Assembly: GCF_002902755.1 (NCBI RefSeq) | Contig: NZ_PPRS01000001.1 | Span: 28,617-92,616, forward strand | Reading direction: 5' to 3' | DNA length: 64,000 nt | Source of the DNA: Mammaliicoccus lentus | Lineage (GTDB): Bacteria; Bacillota; Bacilli; Staphylococcales; Staphylococcaceae | Notes under the pieces: generated by a model | Told to the model about the DNA's origin: nothing | Databases searched by the model: none | What the model saw: only the letters and a program-made list of their open reading frames with translations | Translations under genes and position numbers: made by a program | In this document: positions 20,458 to 27,997 of the stretch, piece after piece | Layout of the letters: every line of letters begins with the position of its first letter | Position numbering within the stretch: position 1 is the first letter of the stretch

Positions 20458-20479
20458 GGTTGTCTGTCGGCAGACAACC
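20458..20479 (+). other. Strong 9-bp hairpin in 5' leader
   Basis: GGTTGTCTG pairs perfectly with CAGACAACC around a TCGG tetraloop. No T run follows, so it is not a terminator. It lies 43 bases before the RocS-like gene and could be an mRNA-stability or protein-binding element. Confidence 0.6.
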
Positions 20480-20522
20480 CGACCTATAGAAAACACTGTT
20501 ATATAAAGGATGAGGCATAGAA

Positions 20523-21395
20523 ATGTTAACAAAAGAATTCTCAGCTAAGGTTGGTCTTAGCGAAAAGCAAGTTAGAAAAATTGTACAGCACTTAGAAGAT
20601 AGAGGTTATCAGCTTTCTAAGACGGAATATCGTGGAAGAGAAGCTACAGATTTCCAAGAAGAAGATATTGAATTATTCCAAGAAATTGCTGAAAAAGTGA
20701 AAGAAACTAACAGTTATGATCAAGCTTTTGAAACTTTAGAAAAAGAAAAAGATTTCTTACAAGTTCTTGTGAAAGATGAACCTACTCAACAAACGCCTGA
20801 ACTTCAACAATTAATTGATGAATTAAGAACTGAAGTACAACATATGCGTAGAGAAAGACAAATGTTAGGCGAAATGCTACAACAAGTACATATTACACAA
20901 CAAAAATTAGAACAAACTTTAGCTTTACAAGCGCCACAAGAAACTCAAAATAGTGAGCCAACTGAGAATACTAACGTAGCGGAGAAAGAAACTACTCAAA
21001 CTGAAACTTCTCCTAAAGAAGAAGTTGAAGCGACTACAACTCAATCTGTTAAAACTGAAGATATAGATGAGACACCTTCTAAAGTAACTGTAGCTGCTTC
21101 AGAAGCATCAAAAGAAAACAACGAACAAGATGACGATAATAAGCAAGCTTCAGCAGAAACTAAATCTGAGCAATCTGAAGAAGTTAAAGCAGAAACTACA
21201 GAAACTGCTAAAGAGCCTTCAGAAAAAGAAGAAGTTAAAGAAGAAGCTAAAGATGACAAAGAAGAGTCTACTACTTCTGAAACTTCAAACGATGAAACAG
21301 TTGTACCACTTACAGCAGAAAGCAATCAATCAGAAGAATCTCCAAAAGAAGAACCAAAGAAAAAAGGTTTCTTCCAAAGATTATTCAATATATAA
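20523..21395 (+). CDS. RocS/RacA-like DNA-binding, coiled-coil, membrane-anchor protein
   Basis: 290 residues. Residues 1-60 form a MerR-like winged helix: 'MLTKEFSAKVGLSEKQVRKI' then 'VQHLEDRGYQLSKTEYRGRE'. Residues about 85-140 are a coiled coil ('LQQLIDELRTEVQHMRRER', 'LQQVHITQQKLEQTLALQ'). Then comes a long acidic, low-complexity Glu/Thr/Ser linker (about 145-275) and a basic, hydrophobic tail 'KKKGFFQRLFNI' that would make an amphipathic membrane helix. The same order (HTH, coiled coil, C-terminal KKGFF-x-RLF tail) is seen in pneumococcal RocS, a chromosome-segregation protein in a species lacking ParA; Bacillus RacA has a related HTH plus coiled coil. Function here is inferred. Single gene with a terminator. 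Confidence 0.7.
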   Translation: MLTKEFSAKVGLSEKQVRKIVQHLEDRGYQLSKTEYRGREATDFQEEDIELFQEIAEKVKETNSYDQAFETLEKEKDFLQVLVKDEPTQQTPELQQLIDELRTEVQHMRRERQMLGEMLQQVHITQQKLEQTLALQAPQETQNSEPTENTNVAEKETTQTETSPKEEVEATTTQSVKTEDIDETPSKVTVAASEASKENNEQDDDNKQASAETKSEQSEEVKAETTETAKEPSEKEEVKEEAKDDKEESTTSETSNDETVVPLTAESNQSEESPKEEPKKKGFFQRLFNI

Positions 21396-21401
21396 TATTT
21401 T

Positions 21402-21436
21402 AAAAACCTAGAAGACATATATCTTCTGGGTTTTTT
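21402..21436 (+). terminator. Rho-independent terminator
   Basis: AAAACCTAGAAGA pairs with TCTTCTGGGTTTT around an ACATATA loop, followed by TTTTTT. Confidence 0.85.
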
Positions 21437-21575
21437 GTTCCAAAATTTACTAAATCATTTTGACTTATGTTAAGTTTTTGTAAATTTATGGGCTTTTATT
21501 GTAAATCAAATTTCCACTTTGATATATTAAAAGCTAATCATACACAGATAAATACGATTAGGGGTGCTCCATTAA

Positions 21576-22388
21576 GTGGAAACATTATATTTTGAAAACA
21601 TAAAGTACAATGACTTGATAATAAACAATAATCAAACTGTTAAAATTCTTAAAGACAATATCGACTTCTATATTCATTTGAATTTAAAAGAAAACGACGA
21701 ACAATTAATTATTTTCTCTAACGGTGCTATCGATCCTAATAAAAGTAAGCCACCAGTTTTTATGAGACATTCATGGCACGAAGACTTTAATGCAAGTTGT
21801 ATTTTTATTGATGATAGAACTGTTCATAATAATAACTTGAGAATCGGTTGGGGTGTTGGCAGCGAAGATAGACATTATTTAATGGATTATAGTGATATTG
21901 CCCAAATGATTGCAAATACGCTAAGTATCCAACCTGAAAACACCTATTATTATGGTTCATCAGCAGGAGGTTTTATGTCCATGTATCTTGCCACGTTACA
22001 TAAAGATACTAAAGCCATTGTTAACAATCCTCAATGTTATGTTGATAAATATGATCAAACCAATGTAAATAAGCTTTATACATCTATATTTCCTGACTAT
22101 TCAACAGAAGAAATCAAGAAGAAATATGCTATTAGGTTATCTATTACTAGTTTGTTTAGACAAAAAAACTATGTTCCAGAAATCTATTATGTACAAAATA
22201 GGTTATGCTCATCAGATATGAAAAATCAGTTTAATCCTTTTTGTAATATGTTGGACAGATATGATATAGATAGTTCTAATATAAAATTTATCCTCTACAA
22301 CAATTTAAAATCAGGTCACGCTCCCCTTCAACGAGCCGGAACAATAACGCTTGTAAATCGAATAATTGAAGGAAATCAAATGACGTAA
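21576..22388 (+). CDS. Alpha/beta-hydrolase-fold protein (Asp2/XcbB-like)
   Basis: 270 residues. The nucleophile elbow is 'YYYGSSAGGFMSMYLATLH' (Ser129 in G-S-S-A-G), preceded by 'YLMDYSDIAQMI'; a late His is in 'LKSGHAPLQRAG' (about residue 249). 'RHSWHEDFNASCIFIDD' and the 'IGWGVGSEDRHYL' region match the group of staphylococcal and streptococcal proteins related to accessory-Sec Asp2 and capsule XcbB/CpsF hydrolases. No secretion signal. The start is GTG 21576 with AGGGGTG upstream. Possibly an O-acetyl or glycan esterase; the substrate is unknown and no accessory-Sec gene is nearby. Confidence 0.65.
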   Translation: METLYFENIKYNDLIINNNQTVKILKDNIDFYIHLNLKENDEQLIIFSNGAIDPNKSKPPVFMRHSWHEDFNASCIFIDDRTVHNNNLRIGWGVGSEDRHYLMDYSDIAQMIANTLSIQPENTYYYGSSAGGFMSMYLATLHKDTKAIVNNPQCYVDKYDQTNVNKLYTSIFPDYSTEEIKKKYAIRLSITSLFRQKNYVPEIYYVQNRLCSSDMKNQFNPFCNMLDRYDIDSSNIKFILYNNLKSGHAPLQRAGTITLVNRIIEGNQMT

Positions 22389-22434
22389 GAGTAGAGATGA
22401 AAAAGCTTAATATACGCGCATTTGTATTCTAATT

Positions 22435-22449
22435 AGCTACTGCCAATAT
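22435..22449 (-). repeat. Dispersed intergenic repeat copy 2
   Basis: On the minus strand this is ATATTGGCAGTAGCT, identical to 15209-15223, again next to an AGCCTG-ended hairpin (22457-22488). Confidence 0.7.
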
Positions 22450-22456
22450 AAAGAAT

Positions 22457-22490
22457 CAGGCTAGGACATTTATTTATGTCCTAGCCTGTT
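22457..22490. terminator. Rho-independent terminator
   Basis: CAGGCTAGGACAT pairs with ATGTCCTAGCCTG around TTATTT, then TTTTT. The stem is perfect. Confidence 0.9.
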
Positions 22491-22569
22491 TTTATGTCTT
22501 TTTAACTTGATTTTTATTCTATGTCGTTTATCCTAAATATAATTACTATAAAGGAAAGCGAGGATATCT

Positions 22570-22923
22570 ATGATGGCTTACTCAACTTCCGAAATCTCTG
22601 AAGCCTTAAATACAATAAACGCTACTATTACAAATTGCGAAAAGATGCTCGGTAAATTTGATGAAAATACATCTCAACACTCGCTTTTAATTAACAGAAT
22701 ACAAGCTTTGAAAACTTCTAAAGGTGTCATAACATCAACTGAGTATTACGATAAAATCCAGCTAGAAGAAGCTTTACCACCGATAGAATCTATTATCAAC
22801 AAATCATCTAAAGCACAAATCAAACACAATAAAGAAAGCTCGACATACAAACGATTACAAAAGCATATACACGCAATGAAGATTGCTCAATTTTTTATAT
22901 ATGCAGATTTAAAAAATAAATAG
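22570..22923 (+). CDS. Small helical hypothetical protein
   Basis: 117 residues (116 if the second ATG is used), no signal peptide, predicted mostly helical: 'STSEISEALNTINATITNCE', 'LLINRIQALKTSKGVI', then a basic C-terminus with 'STYKRLQKHIHAMKIAQFFI'. GAGGAT upstream is an acceptable RBS. I do not recognise a characterised family; it looks like a staphylococcal cytoplasmic protein of unknown role. It precedes coaA by about 80 bases without an obvious terminator. Confidence 0.6.
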   Translation: MMAYSTSEISEALNTINATITNCEKMLGKFDENTSQHSLLINRIQALKTSKGVITSTEYYDKIQLEEALPPIESIINKSSKAQIKHNKESSTYKRLQKHIHAMKIAQFFIYADLKNK

Positions 22924-23003
22924 GTTAATTTTTGTAAATTTTATGTTAACCTATACGAGTACTGTAAAAAAATCGATAAATTCTTAAAGTAGAGGAAAAA
23001 ATT

Positions 23004-23906
23004 ATGAAATTCACAAAAGAAGAATGGCGTAACACAGATTTCAAATTAAACATGGATGTCAGTCATTTAAACTTAGATGAAATCATCAGCTTAAATGATA
23101 ATTTAACTACTACAGAAATAGACGAAGTATATTTGCCGTTAATTAACTTTTTGACAAACAAAGTTAAATTTCACAAAGACTACTCACAGAACATCAATAC
23201 AAAATTACTCAACAAAAATAATACACCACCATTTATAATTGGTGTCTCAGGTGGCGTATCAGTAGGTAAAAGTACCGTTTCAAGACTACTCTTACACCTA
23301 CTCCAAGAATATAATCCTGATTGGAAAGTCGACCTTATCACAACAGATGGGTATATTATGCCCAAACAAGAACTGATTGATAAAGACTTACTTTCTAAAA
23401 AAGGATTCCCTGAAAGTTATGATACAAAAATACTTATTGATCACTTAAAACAAATAAAAGAAAATGAACCAAATATACCAACATACACATATTCACATAT
23501 CACATATGACAGACTTAAAGAACAATATCATTACGTTGATTGTCCCGATATCCTTATAATCGAAGGCGTAAACATATTCCAAGTGAATCCACACGAAGAA
23601 GAACTTGTAAGCGACTATATCGACTATAAAATCTATTTAGACTCAACAATAGATAACATGAAAAAATGGTATCTCAATCGCTTCTTATTACTACAAGAAG
23701 AAGCCTTCCAAAAACCAGATTCTCATTTCTACAGATACCGTGATTTACCTAAAGAAGAAGCAATCAAAATTGCTACAGAAATTTGGGAAGATATAAACGA
23801 AGTGAACTTAATAAAAAATATTTTACCAACTAAAAACAGATCAGATCTCGTATTGTATAAGAGTGAAAATCATGTAATTGAAAACTTGAGATTTAATAAA
23901 TTTTAG
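23004..23906 (+). CDS. coaA: Type I pantothenate kinase
   Basis: 300 residues, normal for the bacterial CoaA (PRK-fold) family. The P-loop is 'GVSGGVSVGKST' (residues 80-91), followed by 'DLITTDGYIMPKQEL', 'KKGFPESYDTKIL', 'YSHITYDRL', 'DILIIEGVNIFQV' and 'WYLNRFLLLQEEAF', which together bind ATP and pantothenate. It makes 4'-phosphopantothenate, the first step to CoA. S. aureus uses the unrelated type II kinase CoaW, so a type I enzyme is notable. Start ATG 23004 with AGAGG upstream. Confidence 0.93.
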   Translation: MKFTKEEWRNTDFKLNMDVSHLNLDEIISLNDNLTTTEIDEVYLPLINFLTNKVKFHKDYSQNINTKLLNKNNTPPFIIGVSGGVSVGKSTVSRLLLHLLQEYNPDWKVDLITTDGYIMPKQELIDKDLLSKKGFPESYDTKILIDHLKQIKENEPNIPTYTYSHITYDRLKEQYHYVDCPDILIIEGVNIFQVNPHEEELVSDYIDYKIYLDSTIDNMKKWYLNRFLLLQEEAFQKPDSHFYRYRDLPKEEAIKIATEIWEDINEVNLIKNILPTKNRSDLVLYKSENHVIENLRFNKF

Positions 23907-23952
23907 ATAAGTAAATTAAAATATTATATATTTCTAATATCGGAGGTTGCAA

Positions 23953-24741
23953 ATGTATATATATCCCAATTCACAAACCATTAAGTACTGGGAAGAACAT
24001 TACTTTAACAATTTTGATTTATTTTTCGTTACTTCATTACCAATTAAATATGAGCCGATCTTAATAACCTCTAAAGAAAAATTCAAAGAGAGTAGTTTGT
24101 TTAACATTAAAACAAATAATTTATACGAAATATGGAACTTATATGAGTATAAATATGTGATTCAAGCATACGCTGGATGGTTTGAATCCTTAAGCAATGC
24201 TACTCAGAACACTCTTATAGACGAACAACAAAAAATTAATAACCCACTTTTTATTAATAACAAATTAATTACATCTTTCAAATGGAAAACAATGAATTCT
24301 GATACTAAAAAAGAATTTTTTAATACAAAAATTCATGATTATCAAGACAATAAATCTGATGAAATACATATAAAACTACCAGAGCATATAGAATCTTTAG
24401 TTGATACATTCCCCTTATATCAGGGCTCGAATTGTTTATCAACAGTATTATATGCGATTACTAAATCTAGAAATATTTTAAATCAATGGATAAAAGGAGA
24501 TTCATTTTTACATACTCTTAGACAACTAGGCTATGTAAGAACTGATAATTCTAGTACTGTAGGAGATGTAGTAATTTACTTTTCTGAGCAAGCAGTCGTC
24601 CATGCTGCTTATCAAATTGAAAATAATTTTTACTTAAATAAAAACGGCCAAACTATATTTAATCCATATAAAATCATAAGCAAACAGGAGCTTGAATACA
24701 ATTGGGGGAAATATGACAAATATATCTACCGGCAAAAATAA
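23953..24741 (+). CDS. Hypothetical protein with possible NlpC/P60-like cysteine hydrolase site
   Basis: 262 residues, no signal peptide. The N-terminal 140 residues have no recognised motif. The C-terminal part has 'YQGSNCLSTVLYAITK' (Cys161 at the start of a helix), then 'TVGDVVIYFSEQAVVHAAYQ' (His217 on a strand after a GDVV turn) and 'NNFYLNKNGQTIFNPYKI'. That Cys-helix ... GD-x-V ... H ... N order is like NlpC/P60 or related papain-like hydrolases, but similarity is structural guesswork. The start ATG follows GGAGG. Follows coaA by 46 bases and may be cotranscribed. Confidence 0.6.
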   Translation: MYIYPNSQTIKYWEEHYFNNFDLFFVTSLPIKYEPILITSKEKFKESSLFNIKTNNLYEIWNLYEYKYVIQAYAGWFESLSNATQNTLIDEQQKINNPLFINNKLITSFKWKTMNSDTKKEFFNTKIHDYQDNKSDEIHIKLPEHIESLVDTFPLYQGSNCLSTVLYAITKSRNILNQWIKGDSFLHTLRQLGYVRTDNSSTVGDVVIYFSEQAVVHAAYQIENNFYLNKNGQTIFNPYKIISKQELEYNWGKYDKYIYRQK

Positions 24742-24841
24742 ATATACTTTTATCCAACTAAAAAGCCATATTTACCAACTTTCACAAGAGGTCCTTCCGT
24801 CTTATATATTTTTGTGTAATAGCTATGGAATTTACTATTAA

Positions 24842-24867
24842 GTTTCTTTCCCATTATTATAGGGTAT
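24842..24867 (+). promoter_or_regulatory. Candidate sigma-B promoter
   Basis: GTTTCT, 14 bases, GGGTAT, about 85 bases upstream of the Pyr_excise-like gene. The -35 deviates from GTTTAA at its last two positions. Confidence 0.4.
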
Positions 24868-24884
24868 CGAATAGTTATAATTTT

Positions 24885-24908
24885 GTGGTATTAGTTTAAA
24901 AATACCAC
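24885..24908. other. 8-bp inverted repeat (operator or hairpin)
   Basis: GTGGTATT and AATACCAC, perfectly complementary and separated by 8 bases, between the candidate promoter and the start codon. Confidence 0.5.
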
Positions 24909-24952
24909 GAAATAAAAGTCTCAAAATGGTATTTATAGATTAGGTGATTAAT

Positions 24953-25426
24953 ATGCAAATATTTAGAGTAAGTCCGAATCATGAAGTCAGTGCAAAATAT
25001 CTAGACAATAGACGCTTATCTAAACAGATACTGGAGCTATATCAAATTATTAGAGTATGCTTGGCTCATATGGAACTAATTGAAGGAAACACAAAGTATA
25101 TACACCATCCAATTGTTCAACATGTTTATAATGATGGTAATCCTTATATTATAGATACTTTCCAATTGTTAAAAGAGATGAATAAAGAACATATTCGTAG
25201 AGGTGGAAAAAGATCAGAGTCATTTAAACAAGATTTATCAAATTTAGCACTAATCATTGATAAAAATCGTAGTCATTTTTCTGATGAAAACTTACCTCCT
25301 ATTTACGTCTATGGTAATGATAAAATATACGGAGATACAGCTTACGAAGAATATATTAAATTATTATATTATAAATGGCAAAATGACAAGATACCGGCAA
25401 GATGCAACTGTTTGATTATTGTTTAG
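24953..25426 (+). CDS. Pyr_excise/MSMEG_6728-like protein (pyrimidine-dimer glycosylase family)
   Basis: 157 residues. 'MQIFRVSPNHEVSAKYLDNRRLSKQ' followed by 'ILELYQIIRVCLAH' and 'YIHHPIVQHVYNDGNPYIID' fits the pattern 'MQ-F-P---SA--LD-RRL-KQ---QIL ... HP---M/W' of the PF03013 (pyrimidine dimer DNA glycosylase) / MSMEG_6728 group. The Arg-Arg-Leu and the HP motif are conserved. Whether this branch cleaves cyclobutane dimers is not established. I use ATG 24953 (6 bases after AGGTG), not the GTG inside the RBS. It is followed by a DUF1722 gene. Confidence 0.65.
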   Translation: MQIFRVSPNHEVSAKYLDNRRLSKQILELYQIIRVCLAHMELIEGNTKYIHHPIVQHVYNDGNPYIIDTFQLLKEMNKEHIRRGGKRSESFKQDLSNLALIIDKNRSHFSDENLPPIYVYGNDKIYGDTAYEEYIKLLYYKWQNDKIPARCNCLIIV

Positions 25427-25479
25427 GAGAATTATTATGAATGATTTAATTACAGGTAGGAGAGGTGTGGTTAATCATC

Positions 25480-25860
25480 ATGAAAAATAATAAAAACAGT
25501 GAATTATTATGGGCTAAGCATAAATATGAAGTCATGTGGCACAGTCAAAAATACTATTTAAGCATTCGAGAAATGCTAAAATCACCTGTCACTTTAGACG
25601 AAATAGAAAGTGAAATAAATAAAGCTAAACAGATTACGCCAACTAAAGGTTCTATAATAAACACGTATGACCATATGTGGGGATACTTCAAGAAAATCTC
25701 AGATAAAGAAGAAAAAACAACGTATTTATTATTAAAAGATCAATTTCTTAACGACAATATAGAACCAAAAGAATTACTTCATTTCATAAAGCTTTTAAGC
25801 GAAAAATACCAAACCAACTATATTCTAAATTCGACTATTATTAGTGAATTAGAAATATAG
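25480..25860 (+). CDS. DUF1722 (YbgA-like) protein
   Basis: 126 residues. The opening 'LLWAKHKYEVMWHSQKYYLSIREML' is the DUF1722 signature (W/x-x-H-K-Y-x-x-M-x-H-S). 'NTYDHMWGYFKKISDKEEK' and the C-terminal 'LLHFIKLLSEKY' also fit. In E. coli the same domain is in ybgA, next to the photolyase gene phr. Here it is a stand-alone domain 53 bases after a Pyr_excise-like gene. Function is unknown; the context suggests a link with UV damage (inference). ATG chosen because the GTG at 25465 abuts GGAGAG. Confidence 0.7.
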   Translation: MKNNKNSELLWAKHKYEVMWHSQKYYLSIREMLKSPVTLDEIESEINKAKQITPTKGSIINTYDHMWGYFKKISDKEEKTTYLLLKDQFLNDNIEPKELLHFIKLLSEKYQTNYILNSTIISELEI

Positions 25861-25880
25861 TGTTATAATTTATTATTATT

Positions 25881-26720
25881 CTACTTCTTCTCAATATCTT
25901 TAAAGTAAGTTTTAAGAAATATTTCTTCAAGTTTTGATTCAATTGTCAATCGTGTTCTTTCACATTGGTTGTTAAACTTTAATCTGAAATATAAAGTTTT
26001 AAACATATCAGTTATATTTTTTTGAGCTCTATAATATTTTACTCCAGTATAGTCTAATTGATTTAATTTAACTTGAATATCATTTATCCAGTTACTTAAA
26101 TCTATATCAGAGAACCCTGTTTCTAATAATGATTCAATTATGAATACTTGCCTCTCATCTTCATCATCAATATATGGTAGAGAATCTTTTGTTAACTTGA
26201 AGAGATTATTACTAATCAAATTCATAACCATACTGTTATAATTCTTTAAATAAAAATCAGATTTTATACAAGCAACTATTAAATCCGACCCATGTGCAAT
26301 ACTATGCGCCCATCCTTTATTGTGTATATAACCTCTAATATCTTGCTCTTTTTCATAATAAAAAATCGCTGCATTAAAAATTTCATTGTAAGTATCTCGT
26401 TCAAAAGTTTTACTTTTAATATCATTTTCTACTATAGAAGCAAGTATTAAAGAACTAAAACTTCTTAAAAATACACTATCAGAATCATCATTACCCAAGT
26501 TTATATTTAAATTTCTCAAGCTCATATACAATATTTTATCTATTTGAATATCAGTTAATTTATTATTTAAAATTAATAAACAAATTATTTCAGTAGTCTT
26601 TTCACGAATATCAGAATCTGTGTTGCCTACATTATTCATTAATTCACTTAGCACTGAATCTGAAATGTTCTCATGTAACAAATTACTTTCAAATAATTTT
26701 AATACCTCTTTTATATCCAA
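25881..26720 (-). CDS. DUF2785 family protein
   Basis: 279 residues, helical repeat-like, no membrane segment. The signature 'DIRGYIHNKGWAHSIAHGSDLIVAC' (G-Y-x-x-x-K-G-W-A-H-S/A-x-A-H-G-x-D) is the DUF2785 hallmark; conserved His and Asp suggest a catalytic or metal site, but no activity is known to me. 'LPYIDDEDERQVFIIESLL' fits the same family. Converges with the DUF1722 gene. Its GAGGGGATG start region gives an RBS. Confidence 0.8.
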   Translation of the reverse strand: MDIKEVLKLFESNLLHENISDSVLSELMNNVGNTDSDIREKTTEIICLLILNNKLTDIQIDKILYMSLRNLNINLGNDDSDSVFLRSFSSLILASIVENDIKSKTFERDTYNEIFNAAIFYYEKEQDIRGYIHNKGWAHSIAHGSDLIVACIKSDFYLKNYNSMVMNLISNNLFKLTKDSLPYIDDEDERQVFIIESLLETGFSDIDLSNWINDIQVKLNQLDYTGVKYYRAQKNITDMFKTLYFRLKFNNQCERTRLTIESKLEEIFLKTYFKDIEKK

Positions 26721-26760
26721 TTCTCATCCCCTCCCGACAAAATAATTATATATTATATAG

Positions 26761-26795
26761 CTTTATAAATCCATTATATTATAATATTTATAAAG
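26761..26795. other. 10-bp inverted repeat between divergent genes
   Basis: CTTTATAAAT (26761-26770) and ATTTATAAAG (26786-26795), a perfect AT-only type pair; could be an operator shared by the DUF2785 and Abi genes. Confidence 0.4.
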
Positions 26796-26851
26796 GATGC
26801 GCTCTTATTTTAGATATAAAATTATCTAAGAGTTATCTTAATAATAGAAAA

Positions 26852-26885
26852 ATGCCTTATTGGCAATCGAGATAGAATAAGGCAT
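26852..26885. other. 10-bp inverted repeat upstream of the Abi gene
   Basis: ATGCCTTATT (26852-26861) and AATAAGGCAT (26876-26885) are exactly complementary with a 14-base loop. No T run follows. A candidate operator or leader hairpin about 90 bases before the Abi start. Confidence 0.55.
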
Positions 26886-26976
26886 AGTGATTATAAAGCA
26901 ACAGTAGCCATATATTACGGATAAAATGGCAAAAGATATGATGAATAAATTAGAAGGGATAGGGAGTTAAAAAAGA

Positions 26977-27966
26977 ATGGATAATAAGAAACCTAAATCT
27001 ACCGATGGTCTCATGAGACACATTAGAAATAATAAGGATATTGAAATCAATGGTAGTAAACAAAAAAGACAATTACGGAACATTGGGTATTTTCATGGGT
27101 ACAAAGGTTATAGTTTTTTTCAGGAAAAAGACAATGGGCTATACCTAAACAATTTTAGTGAAGTAGTTGCACTTTATGAGTTTGATTCAAATGTCAAAAC
27201 TTTATTTTACAAACATGTTATGTTCGCTGAAACTGCTATTAAAAATCGTTTGTTAGAAATCATTCATGTTCATTCAGGAACTGAACTAGAAAAACTATTT
27301 GATAATGTCTTGACTGATTATAAAAAACATACAGTACGCTCAGCTAAATATAAAGAGAAATTCAAACAAACAATGAAACTTAGAAATGATATATATGAAA
27401 AAATCCATTCCAGTTTTAGTACAAAACCTTTTATAAATCATTTTATTTATAATGATAGACCTGTGCCTCTTTATGCTGTTTTCGAATTATTCACTTTAGG
27501 AAATTTGGTCTTTTTTACTAGGTGTATGAATTCAACCTTAAAAATACAAATAATAACCGACTTAGGTCTATACCATTCATCTTTTGATAAAAATGATCAA
27601 TTAATAGGGGACTTAATTGACTGTTTAAAAGGGCTTAGAAATGCTATAGCACATAATGGAGTTCTTTTTGATTGTAGATTCAAAGAAAGCAATGTAGGAA
27701 AGCAGCTAACTGAATATTTTAATATAAAAATGAATGTGAAAGATATCCATTTCAATAGAATTGTTGATTATTTAGCTGTAATAGTTTTAATCATTTCCTC
27801 TCTAGGCTATAACAAAACTGAATTAAGAAAAGTAGTTAAATCATTTGAATTGCATCTTAATGAATTAAGACAAAATCTAAATGTAAGTACATACGACAAA
27901 GTCATCGGTACTGACGTTCGGAGTAAGCTAAAACAAATCAATCAATATATAAATAATTTTTCTTGA
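26977..27966 (+). CDS. AbiF/Abi_2-family abortive-infection protein (HEPN RNase)
   Basis: 329 residues. The N-terminal part 'LMRHIRNNKDIEINGSKQKR', 'IGYFHGYKGYSFF' and 'LYEFDSNVKTLFYKHVMFAE' matches the Abi_2/AbiD/AbiF family (residues rather like 'L..RG..I.........L..I.YY...GY'). The C-terminal HEPN motif is R221-NAIA-H226 in 'LKGLRNAIAHNGVLF', the R-x4-H catalytic pair of HEPN RNases. Such proteins kill or arrest phage-infected cells by cleaving RNA. The start ATG follows GGGAG at about 10 bases. A small RNA gene begins right at its stop codon, as in RNA-antitoxin systems. Confidence 0.85.
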   Translation: MDNKKPKSTDGLMRHIRNNKDIEINGSKQKRQLRNIGYFHGYKGYSFFQEKDNGLYLNNFSEVVALYEFDSNVKTLFYKHVMFAETAIKNRLLEIIHVHSGTELEKLFDNVLTDYKKHTVRSAKYKEKFKQTMKLRNDIYEKIHSSFSTKPFINHFIYNDRPVPLYAVFELFTLGNLVFFTRCMNSTLKIQIITDLGLYHSSFDKNDQLIGDLIDCLKGLRNAIAHNGVLFDCRFKESNVGKQLTEYFNIKMNVKDIHFNRIVDYLAVIVLIISSLGYNKTELRKVVKSFELHLNELRQNLNVSTYDKVIGTDVRSKLKQINQYINNFS

Positions 27967-27991
27967 TATATATGTAATAAAGAGATATAAT
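27963..27991 (+). promoter_or_regulatory. Promoter of the small RNA behind the Abi gene
   Basis: TTGATA (27963-27968), exactly 17 bases, TATAAT (27986-27991). The -35 overlaps the TGA stop codon of the Abi gene (27964-27966). This is one of the best sigma-A promoters in the window. Confidence 0.8.
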
Positions 27992-27997
27992 TATAAA

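Noticed and set aside
26926..26970. 14-codon ORF (MAKDMMNKLEGIGS) before the Abi gene
   Set aside because: No clear RBS and too short to support as a gene; noted only as possible leader.
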